DNA from: Brumimicrobium sp051745635
GTDB lineage: Bacteria > Bacteroidota > Bacteroidia > Flavobacteriales_D > Crocinitomicaceae
Assembly: GCA_051745635.1 (NCBI GenBank)
Contig: JBNJEH010000044.1
Span: 1-26,409, forward strand
DNA length: 26,409 nucleotides
Direction of reading: 5' to 3'
Shown in pieces: positions 15,225-21,875 of the stretch (positions are counted from its first letter, which is position 1; each line of letters begins with the position of its first letter). The position numbers and the translations under genes are program-made. Under the pieces are notes generated by a model. That model was not told where the DNA came from, made no database searches, and saw only the letters and a program-made list of their open reading frames with translations.

Positions 15225-15830
15225 TTACATTTCTTCAGCGACCACCTCCTTAACTTCTGGTATATGCTGCGTGAGCAGTTGTTCTATTCCTCCCTTGAGT
15301 GTTTGTGTCGAAGAAGGGCAACCTGAACACGCGCCGCGCAAAATCACCGTAACGACACCTTTGTCGAAATTGCGGAACTCAATAGCTCCTCCATCGCCTT
15401 CAACTGCTGGTTTTACGTATTCCGTTAACAAGCCTTCAATCGCATCATCAAATTCAGAAGGTGAATAATTCTCTGTATTGATGGTTTTATCTTCTTCTTG
15501 CGGTTGTGCTTTAGGTTCTGGCATCCGAATGAGGATTTCTTTACCATCTGCAATGAAGTTTCTTATAAAGTCGCGCAGTTCAGTCGTCACAAAATCCCAC
15601 GAGAGTGCCTCGCTTTTTGTAATTGAAACAAAATTAGATGCGATGAAAACACCTTTCACAAATGGGAAGTTGAACAACTCGTCGGCGAGCGGAGAAAAAC
15701 CCTTCGTTTCCTGTTGGCTGGTAAACTCCACCGATTTTGAAGGGTCGATGAGGTAATTATTGGCAACAAACTTCATGGTTGCCGGGTTTGGAGTCATCTC
15801 TGCGTATATAGTAACTGGTATTTTTGACAT
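15225..15830 (-). CDS. Nfu-type iron-sulfur cluster scaffold protein
   Basis: This 201-residue protein has two domains. An N-terminal Nfu-N domain (about 5-95) carries AEMTPNPATMKFVAN and FVKGVFIASNFVSITK. A C-terminal NifU domain (about 125-198) carries VEGDGGAIEF and the cluster-binding RGACSGCPSS with Cys168 and Cys171. Such proteins bind a [4Fe-4S] cluster as a dimer and pass it to apo-enzymes in the cytoplasm. It has no suf or isc neighbours here and appears to be a single-gene unit, divergent from the metal cassette. A -7-like TAATTTTG lies at 15851-15858. Confidence 0.9.
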   Translation of the reverse strand: MSKIPVTIYAEMTPNPATMKFVANNYLIDPSKSVEFTSQQETKGFSPLADELFNFPFVKGVFIASNFVSITKSEALSWDFVTTELRDFIRNFIADGKEILIRMPEPKAQPQEEDKTINTENYSPSEFDDAIEGLLTEYVKPAVEGDGGAIEFRNFDKGVVTVILRGACSGCPSSTQTLKGGIEQLLTQHIPEVKEVVAEEM

Positions 15831-15850
15831 CTTCTTTATTTTTATTGAGA

Positions 15851-15858
15851 CAAAATTA
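15851..15858 (-). promoter_or_regulatory. Candidate -7 element of the Nfu gene
   Basis: TAATTTTG on the minus strand matches TAnnTTTG and would give a leader of roughly 15 bases. The upstream TTG is not at the usual spacing. Confidence 0.4.
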
Positions 15859-15903
15859 AGAACAAATTAAAACAACACCTAACAAAAATGTCGCCTTTGT
15901 ATT

Positions 15904-15934
15904 TTGTGAATCATTTTAGAAAAAGTTAGCTTTG
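15904..15934 (+). promoter_or_regulatory. Promoter of the heavy-metal cassette
   Basis: TTG (15904-15906), 20-base spacer, TAGCTTTG (15927-15934): a full match to the Bacteroidota -33/-7 consensus. Transcription would start about 4-7 bases later, at or next to the GTG start codon at 15939, implying a leaderless or nearly leaderless mRNA. Confidence 0.65.
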
Positions 15935-15938
15935 AAGT

Positions 15939-16391
15939 GTGAAATGGAAATTCTTCATCGGATTATTTTTTGTCCTGGTTTTTTGCCTGGGTTCATCGGG
16001 CATTCTCGTCGTGCAACACCAGTGCGCGCTTTCAGGCGAGAATACGAGTCACTTTTTTCATTATGAACATAGCTGCGCTCCGAATGAGGTCGTTGTAGAA
16101 TGTGATATAGAACGCCGCTGCTGCTCTCCTTCATTGAGTGAGATAATTGTGCTTCAAAAAGATTGTTGTGCGATTGAGGCAAAACTATTTCAAGTGTCCG
16201 GTGACTACACAGCTGCCGAAAAGGAGATGCACAAAATAGATGTGGCTGCCGATGAGTTTCCAATGCGCACTCAGAACGGATATTGTGATCATCGAGAGCG
16301 GCGTTTTATTTCCTGTAATCATCCACCACCCTATCGTGGCGTTTTAAGAATTCAGAAACGACTGGCTTTCTTTCAGCAATACTTGATATAG
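15939..16391 (+). CDS. HYC_CC_PP-like small Cys-rich exported protein
   Basis: This 150-residue protein starts at GTG; a stop lies two codons upstream and the next in-frame ATG is about 96 codons in, so GTG is the only sensible start. An N-terminal hydrophobic segment (about 4-25) acts as signal or anchor. HQC follows at 27-29, with Cys at 46 and 55, CC at 61-62, CC at 76-77, Cys at 116 and 126, and HPPPY at 128-132. The spacing of a His/Cys near the N-terminus, a CC pair and a late Pro-rich motif is that of the HYC_CC_PP family, found beside TonB receptors in Bacteroidota. A metal-binding (copper-like) role is inferred from Cys/His content and the HMA and receptor neighbours. Confidence 0.7.
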   Translation: MKWKFFIGLFFVLVFCLGSSGILVVQHQCALSGENTSHFFHYEHSCAPNEVVVECDIERRCCSPSLSEIIVLQKDCCAIEAKLFQVSGDYTAAEKEMHKIDVAADEFPMRTQNGYCDHRERRFISCNHPPPYRGVLRIQKRLAFFQQYLI

Positions 16392-16444
16392 CATGCTGCT
16401 CCGTAAATGATCAGTTGCAGTATGAATTTTTTAAATGTTCAAGT

Positions 16445-18682
16445 ATGAAGTTTTATTTGTTATTAGTTGTGTCTTTTTTTTGGTCAGGTCTTATTGCGCA
16501 ACAAATTATAGAAGGAAAAGTAAAGACCTATTTAGATCAGCATACATCCGAACCTTTGGTGGGAGCTGAGGTGTTTCTGCGACAGGCTCAAATTGGAGAT
16601 GTGACTGATGAAGAGGGTTATTTTGAGATAAATGGGAGTTTTGCAGGAGACGATACGCTGATTTTTCGCGCTTCAGGACACTATTCGGATACAGTTTTCC
16701 TGGAAACGTTAGACGGAAACCCCGTGATCGATTTGATTTTATTTCCTCTGCAGGTTGCTGAGGAAGTGGTGATTGAGGCTAAACGCGACAACTCAGCGAT
16801 TTTAAAGCTGTCGCCGCGCAATGTTGAATCATTGAATAGCGGTGAACTCAGAAAGGCAGCTTGTTGTAATTTGTCAGAATCATTTGAGACGAATGCCACC
16901 GTAGATGTCAGCCTTTCTGATGGTGTTTCGGGTTCTAAGCGCATCCAAATGATGGGGTTGAATGGTCGGTATACGCAGATGCAATTCGAAAACATTCCGT
17001 TTATGCACAACCTCGACCAGGCGTTTGGTTTAAGTGGCGTTCCGGGAACCTGGATGGAGTCTATTCAGATTACAAAAGGGACTGGAACAGTAGCAAATGG
17101 CTATGAGTCCATGGCTGGATTGATCAATATTGAATATTTAAAGCCCGATCGGATGGAGCGTTTTTACGCGAATGTTTACGGCAATATGCAAGGGAAAGTG
17201 GATGCGAATTTTCATGGAGGAATATCGATCAGTGAGCGATGGAGTACCGCCTGGTTCCTGCACTGGGATCAACAGATGATCGAGAATGACCGGAATAATG
17301 ATGGATTTCGCGATATGCCCGTGGGCGACCATTTTGTAGCCATGAATCGATGGAAATATAAAGGGCCCTTGTTTCGGGGGCAGTTCGGAATTAAACTGTC
17401 GCATGCTGATAAAGCGGGCGGTGAACTGGGGTTTGAACGGTATTCGCAAAATCCGCAAACGTACGGAGTGGGTATTCGAAATACGACTGCCGAAGCGTTT
17501 GGGAAAACGGGTTTTTTATTCAAAGATGACGAATTCAGCTCAATTGGAATTGTGTATTATGCCAAATACAGTGACCTCAACACGCTGTTTGGTCGAAGAA
17601 AACTGGATGCGGAGGAGCGAAGAGGATATACGAATTTCATGTACGAAACGATACTGGGGAATACCAATCATAAATTAAAAACCGGAGCGAGCTTTGTTTT
17701 TGATCAACTGGATCAGGAGATGGTTGATGAATTGCCCACGGATACAACGGTTCGGAACTTGAACAGGACGGAGTTAGTACCCGGCATTTTTGGCGAATAC
17801 ACGTATCAGGGAAATTTAGCGACGCTCGTTTTCGGGTGGAGGTCGGATCATCACAATTTGTACGGTTTACAGCATTCGCCCAGAGCCAATATGAAATATT
17901 CCATTACGGAAAATATGGATGTGCGCGCAACGGGAGGTCGTGGTTTTCGCGTTTCCAATTATGCGGTGGACAATTTGTCGCTCATGGCAACCAATACGCC
18001 GTGGAAGGTGGCAGGTGACGTACGACCGGAAATTTCCTGGAATTTTGGAGGAAGTTATTACCTGGAAGGTCGATGGTGGGGACGCAAAGTTTCCTGGAAT
18101 GTAGATTATTACCACACCTTGTTTGAAAATCAGCTGGTGGCGGATCGCGATGAATCGGTGGCTTATATTGTGATGAAAAACCTCGATGGACAGTCGTTTT
18201 CGAATGCCCTGCAAACCGATCTGAAAATGGAGCCCGCCGAACGATTTGAAGTCAAAATGGCGTATAAATTTTTGGATGTGCGCACGACTATGGGCGGAGC
18301 GCTGGAGGAAAAACTAATGGTTCCGCGGCACAGAGGTTTTGTGAACCTGGCTTATACTTCCAGAAATACGCGGTGGGAATACGATGCTACATTTTCTGTA
18401 TTTGGAACGCGGAGATTAGCGATGGTGGAGCTTCCCGATGGATCAGTGAGCACCGACAATCGATCGCGACCAGTACCCTTGTTATCGGCGCAGTTGACGC
18501 ATAAATTCAAAAAGTTCGAAGTGTATGCAGGAGGTGAGAATTTGCTCGATTTCAGGCTGAATGATCCGATTATTGACGCTAAAAACCCATTTGATCGCAA
18601 TTTTGACGCGACAAGGGTGTACGCTCCGATCTATGGGATTAATATTTATGGAGGTATTCGAATGTCAATTGATAAAAAATAA
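16445..18682 (+). CDS. TonB-dependent outer-membrane receptor, heavy-metal type
   Basis: About 745 residues from the ATG at 16445. The signal peptide ends at SGLIAQ, and the frame's earlier ATG at 16415 would put ten polar residues before it. A carboxypeptidase-D-like domain follows (about 20-105: IIEGKVKTYLD...LVGAEVFLRQAQIGDVTDEEGYFEI). The plug domain is at about 115-225, with CCNLSESFETN and IQMMGLNGRYTQMQFENIP. A 22-strand-type barrel then runs to the C-terminus (GINIYGGIRMSIDKK). The adjacent cysteines in the plug (about 140-141) are notable because they could ligate metal. The receptor would import a metal or metal complex using TonB/ExbBD energy. It sits between the Cys-rich protein and the HMA lipoprotein. 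Substrate is inferred from context. Confidence 0.88.
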   Translation: MKFYLLLVVSFFWSGLIAQQIIEGKVKTYLDQHTSEPLVGAEVFLRQAQIGDVTDEEGYFEINGSFAGDDTLIFRASGHYSDTVFLETLDGNPVIDLILFPLQVAEEVVIEAKRDNSAILKLSPRNVESLNSGELRKAACCNLSESFETNATVDVSLSDGVSGSKRIQMMGLNGRYTQMQFENIPFMHNLDQAFGLSGVPGTWMESIQITKGTGTVANGYESMAGLINIEYLKPDRMERFYANVYGNMQGKVDANFHGGISISERWSTAWFLHWDQQMIENDRNNDGFRDMPVGDHFVAMNRWKYKGPLFRGQFGIKLSHADKAGGELGFERYSQNPQTYGVGIRNTTAEAFGKTGFLFKDDEFSSIGIVYYAKYSDLNTLFGRRKLDAEERRGYTNFMYETILGNTNHKLKTGASFVFDQLDQEMVDELPTDTTVRNLNRTELVPGIFGEYTYQGNLATLVFGWRSDHHNLYGLQHSPRANMKYSITENMDVRATGGRGFRVSNYAVDNLSLMATNTPWKVAGDVRPEISWNFGGSYYLEGRWWGRKVSWNVDYYHTLFENQLVADRDESVAYIVMKNLDGQSFSNALQTDLKMEPAERFEVKMAYKFLDVRTTMGGALEEKLMVPRHRGFVNLAYTSRNTRWEYDATFSVFGTRRLAMVELPDGSVSTDNRSRPVPLLSAQLTHKFKKFEVYAGGENLLDFRLNDPIIDAKNPFDRNFDATRVYAPIYGINIYGGIRMSIDKK

Positions 18683-18710
18683 GTAGTATTCATCAATAAA
18701 AACAAGAATT

Positions 18711-19058
18711 ATGAAAAGTGTTTTAATGGTTTTAATCATACCTGTTCTTTTTAGTTGTGGAATATTTAAGGATAGAGAACCCGTCAAGCAAGTGGTCGAA
18801 ATTCAGACGAATGCGCAATGCGGAGAATGCAAAGATCGCATTGAGGGAGAGCTGAATTTCACGTCCGGTGTGGTGTATGCAGAACTGGACTTGTCCACAA
18901 AAATAGTGGAGGTGAAGTATAACCGAAAGCGAATTACCCCGGACGAAATTCGAAAGGTCATCTCAGAAAAAGGTTACAGTGCGGATAGCAGGAATGCGGA
19001 TGAAGCGGCACAAAAAGCGTTGCCAACTTGTTGTCAGCCGGGAGGGCACGACGATTAA
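18711..19058 (+). CDS. Lipoprotein with a heavy-metal-associated (HMA) domain
   Basis: This 115-residue protein has a lipobox (VLFSC, Cys16), giving a lipid-anchored protein. An HMA-type ferredoxin-like domain follows (about 25-92), with the metal-binding CGEC (Cys37 and Cys40) in place of the usual MxCxxC and the typical VVYAELDLSTKIVEVKYN strand and IRKVISEKGYSAD helix. The tail adds CC (107-108) and His113, a second potential metal site. It lies 28 bases after the receptor gene and likely shares its transcript. Expected role: bind copper or another soft metal in the periplasm or at the membrane surface and pass it on. No metal ATPase gene is in the window. Confidence 0.85.
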   Translation: MKSVLMVLIIPVLFSCGIFKDREPVKQVVEIQTNAQCGECKDRIEGELNFTSGVVYAELDLSTKIVEVKYNRKRITPDEIRKVISEKGYSADSRNADEAAQKALPTCCQPGGHDD

Positions 19059-19157
19059 AAAAAGTGTAATATTGCAAAGTATCGAATCGAAGGGTACGGT
19101 TTGGCTATTTGTGGAAAAAATATCAATAATCGTATTCACGTTAAAGAATAATTAAAC

Positions 19158-19165
19158 TATCTTTG
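19158..19165 (+). promoter_or_regulatory. Candidate -7 element of atpD-atpC
   Basis: TATCTTTG matches TAnnTTTG, giving a leader of about 27 bases before the atpD ATG at 19197. It supports separate transcription from the metal cassette. No TTG at the standard distance was seen. Confidence 0.45.
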
Positions 19166-19196
19166 CGCCCAAATTGAATTTAAAAAAGGCAGGATA

Positions 19197-20699
19197 ATGT
19201 CGGAAATCAAAGGAGAAATATTGCAGGTGATTGGGCCTGTTGTCGATGTAAGCTTCCAGAAAGGTATGGAGCTTCCCAATATTTATGATGCACTTGAGGT
19301 TCCAAAAGAGGACGGTTCCGTGGTTATATTAGAGGTACAGTCGCACGTAGGAGAAAATGCGGTGCGGGCTATTTCGATGGATTCTACGGATGGTTTTACA
19401 AGAGGTATGAAGGTTGTTTCAACAGGCCAGGCGATACAAATGCCGGTTGGAGATCAGGTTAAAGGTCGTTTGTTTAATGTTGTAGGAAACTCGATAGATG
19501 GTCTGGGAGAAACAGATCGTTCAAAAGGGTCTTCAATACACCGGGATGCTCCGAAATTCGAAGACTTGTCCACAGCTACTGAAGTTTTATTTACGGGTAT
19601 TAAAGTCATCGACCTGATTGAGCCTTATGCAAAAGGTGGTAAGATTGGGCTGTTTGGTGGTGCCGGAGTAGGAAAGACGGTACTTATTCAGGAGTTGATT
19701 AACAATATTGCAAAGGCTTACGACGGTCTTTCAGTTTTTGCCGGTGTCGGTGAAAGAACGCGCGAAGGGAATGACCTTCTGCGGGAAATGCTCGAATCAG
19801 GCATCATTAAATATGGTGACGATTTCATGGAAGCCATGGAAGAAGGAGGCTGGGACCTCTCTAAAGTCGACAGAAATGAATTGAAGGAATCGAAGGCTGC
19901 ATTCGTCTTTGGTCAAATGAATGAGCCTCCCGGAGCACGTGCCCGAGTGGCGCTTTCTGGTCTTACACTGGCGGAATATTTCCGCGATGGTGAAGGAGAA
20001 GGAACAGGAAAGGACATTCTTTTCTTCGTAGACAATATTTTCCGATTTACGCAGGCAGGTTCAGAGGTTTCTGCATTGCTCGGGCGTATGCCTTCAGCAG
20101 TGGGTTATCAACCAACGCTCGCTACAGAAATGGGAGCGATGCAAGAGCGCATTACTTCGACTAAAAATGGTTCGATTACTTCGGTACAGGCCGTTTATGT
20201 TCCCGCCGATGACTTGACAGACCCTGCACCTGCGAACACATTTGCTCACCTCGATGCAACTACTGTACTTTCGAGAAAGATCGCTGAGCTCGGTATCTAT
20301 CCGGCAGTTGACCCACTCGAGTCTTCTTCGCGGATTTTGACCCCGGATATTGTCGGTAAAGAGCACTATGATTGTGCGCGACGCGTTCAGTCTACACTGC
20401 AGCGTTATAAAGAACTGCAGGATATTATTGCCATTCTCGGTATGGAAGAGCTTTCTGAAGAAGATAAGTTGGTGGTTCACCGCGCTCGTCGTGTACAGCG
20501 ATTCCTTTCTCAGCCGTTCCACGTCGCTGAGCAGTTTACGGGCTTGAAAGGTGTCCTCGTCGATATTCAGGAGACGATCAAAGGATTTAATATGATTCTC
20601 GATGGGGAATTGGACAAATATCCAGAGGCGGCGTTCAACCTCAAAGGTGACATCAATGATGTGAAAGAAGCTGGAGAGAAAATGTTGGAAGAAGCCTAA
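19197..20699 (+). CDS. atpD: ATP synthase F1 subunit beta
   Basis: This 500-residue catalytic subunit of F1 carries Walker A GGAGVGKT (154-161), GERTREGNDL, the FGQMNEPPGAR signature, ILFFVDNIFRFTQAGSEVSALLGRMPSAVGYQPTL-type ATP site residues, and the DELSEED-like EELSEEDK near residue 420. An insertion of about 25 residues sits between LLREMLESG and the QMNEPPG signature (MEAMEEGGWDLSKVDRNE). I recall it as a Bacteroidota hallmark; it is absent from E. coli AtpD. atpC follows after 12 bases. The other ATP synthase genes are not here, consistent with the split atp arrangement of this phylum. Confidence 0.98.
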   Translation: MSEIKGEILQVIGPVVDVSFQKGMELPNIYDALEVPKEDGSVVILEVQSHVGENAVRAISMDSTDGFTRGMKVVSTGQAIQMPVGDQVKGRLFNVVGNSIDGLGETDRSKGSSIHRDAPKFEDLSTATEVLFTGIKVIDLIEPYAKGGKIGLFGGAGVGKTVLIQELINNIAKAYDGLSVFAGVGERTREGNDLLREMLESGIIKYGDDFMEAMEEGGWDLSKVDRNELKESKAAFVFGQMNEPPGARARVALSGLTLAEYFRDGEGEGTGKDILFFVDNIFRFTQAGSEVSALLGRMPSAVGYQPTLATEMGAMQERITSTKNGSITSVQAVYVPADDLTDPAPANTFAHLDATTVLSRKIAELGIYPAVDPLESSSRILTPDIVGKEHYDCARRVQSTLQRYKELQDIIAILGMEELSEEDKLVVHRARRVQRFLSQPFHVAEQFTGLKGVLVDIQETIKGFNMILDGELDKYPEAAFNLKGDINDVKEAGEKMLEEA

Positions 20700-20711
20700 A
20701 CAGGAATTTCT

Positions 20712-21002
20712 ATGGAATTACAAGTAATAACACCCGAAAAAAAGATGTTTGAAGGAGAAGCTCACGCGGTCCGATTCCCCGGTGTGGATGGATCGTTTCA
20801 GGTATTGAACAATCACGCTCCAATCATTTCGTCTTTGAAGGAAGGGAAGATCAAAGTAGATCTCGCCAATGACGATAAGGATTTTGATGAGTTCTCAGGT
20901 TCTTTTGAAGCTGATCCTTCCGATGCTCGCGTTATTCGACTCTCCATAAAAGGTGGAGTCATGGAAATGCGCAATGGCAGCATCATTGTTTTGGCGGATT
21001 AG
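20712..21002 (+). CDS. atpC: ATP synthase F1 subunit epsilon, short form
   Basis: This 96-residue protein matches only the N-terminal beta-sandwich domain (MELQVITPEKKMFEGEAHAVRFPGVDGSFQVLNNHAPIISSL). The C-terminal two-helix domain that acts as an inhibitory lever in E. coli (about 135 residues in total) is absent; the protein ends at GSIIVLAD. An acidic insert (about 53-72, NDDKDFDEFSGSFEADPSDA) interrupts the sandwich. It is co-transcribed with atpD and closed by a strong hairpin. The length is, from general knowledge, usual for the phylum rather than a truncation. Confidence 0.93.
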   Translation: MELQVITPEKKMFEGEAHAVRFPGVDGSFQVLNNHAPIISSLKEGKIKVDLANDDKDFDEFSGSFEADPSDARVIRLSIKGGVMEMRNGSIIVLAD

Positions 21003-21021
21003 AAAAATATCAGTTCAAACG

Positions 21022-21053
21022 AGGGGGGATTGCTGCGCAGTTCCCCCTTTTTG
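21022..21053 (+). terminator. Rho-independent terminator after atpC
   Basis: G-run AGGGGGGA (21022-21029) pairs with TTCCCCCT (21041-21048) around a small inner CTGCGCAG stem, followed by a T-run. It ends the atpD-atpC unit. Confidence 0.85.
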
Positions 21054-21130
21054 TTAAACTAAGTTAACTATAGTTCAATTTTTTCGGCTTATCTGCGTTA
21101 GATATTGTAAATTCGGCGTTTGTTATAAAA

Positions 21131-21874
21131 ATGAGTCTGATCGATAAAATAAATTTGGAGAAATGCCCCCGACACATTGCCATTATTATGGATGGGAATG
21201 GACGATGGGCCAAGCAACAGGGAGAGGTTCGGTTGTTTGGACATTCCAGTGGTGTGGAGGCCGTCCGCGATGTGTTGAAAGGCTGTGTCGATCTGGGAGT
21301 AAAACACCTCACGCTTTATGCTTTTTCAACGGAAAACTGGAACCGCCCCAAAGAAGAGGTGGATGGACTCATGAACTTAATGGTAGAAACGATCGCCAAC
21401 GAGGTGAATGAACTCAATGAGAACGACGTCCGATTGAGAAGTATTGGTGATGAATCAAAGTTGCCGGACGCCTGTAAGAATGAGTTGGATCGTGCGAAAA
21501 CAGCTACAGCCGGGAACGAGACCATCGATTTAGTGCTCGCATTGAACTACAGTGCGCGCTGGGAAATTATGAATGCTGTCCGAAACATTGCTAAACGCGT
21601 TGAATACGGAGAAATTGCAGCCAACGAAATAAATGAACAGGAGTTTGAAAGCGAACTCACCATGCCGGAAATTCCAGACCCTGAGCTGCTCATACGCACA
21701 TCAGGAGAATATCGACTCAGCAACTTTTTACTTTGGCAAATTGCTTACGCAGAATTATATTTCACGGACAAACTTTGGCCCGATTTCACGCGTGAAGATT
21801 TATTTCAGGCAGTACTCGATTATCAAAATAGAGAACGCCGCTTCGGCAAAGTTTCAGAACAATTGACAGAATGA
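21131..21874 (+). CDS. uppS: Undecaprenyl diphosphate synthase (isoprenyl transferase)
   Basis: This 247-residue cis-prenyltransferase condenses isopentenyl diphosphate onto farnesyl diphosphate to give the C55 carrier for peptidoglycan and surface glycans. Visible motifs are IAIIMDGNGRWAKQQG with the catalytic Asp21, HLTLYAFSTENWNRP, LNYSARWEI, and PELLIRTSGEYRLSNFLLWQIAYAELYF near the C-terminus. Length is normal. The stop is one base before the bamA start, so the two are tightly coupled. A short AACTATAGTT palindrome lies upstream (about 21066-21075), with only imperfect promoter boxes. Confidence 0.96.
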   Translation: MSLIDKINLEKCPRHIAIIMDGNGRWAKQQGEVRLFGHSSGVEAVRDVLKGCVDLGVKHLTLYAFSTENWNRPKEEVDGLMNLMVETIANEVNELNENDVRLRSIGDESKLPDACKNELDRAKTATAGNETIDLVLALNYSARWEIMNAVRNIAKRVEYGEIAANEINEQEFESELTMPEIPDPELLIRTSGEYRLSNFLLWQIAYAELYFTDKLWPDFTREDLFQAVLDYQNRERRFGKVSEQLTE

Positions 21875-21875
21875 T

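Noticed and set aside
20094..20522. 142-codon minus-strand frame opposite atpD
   Set aside because: Antisense shadow of a highly conserved gene.
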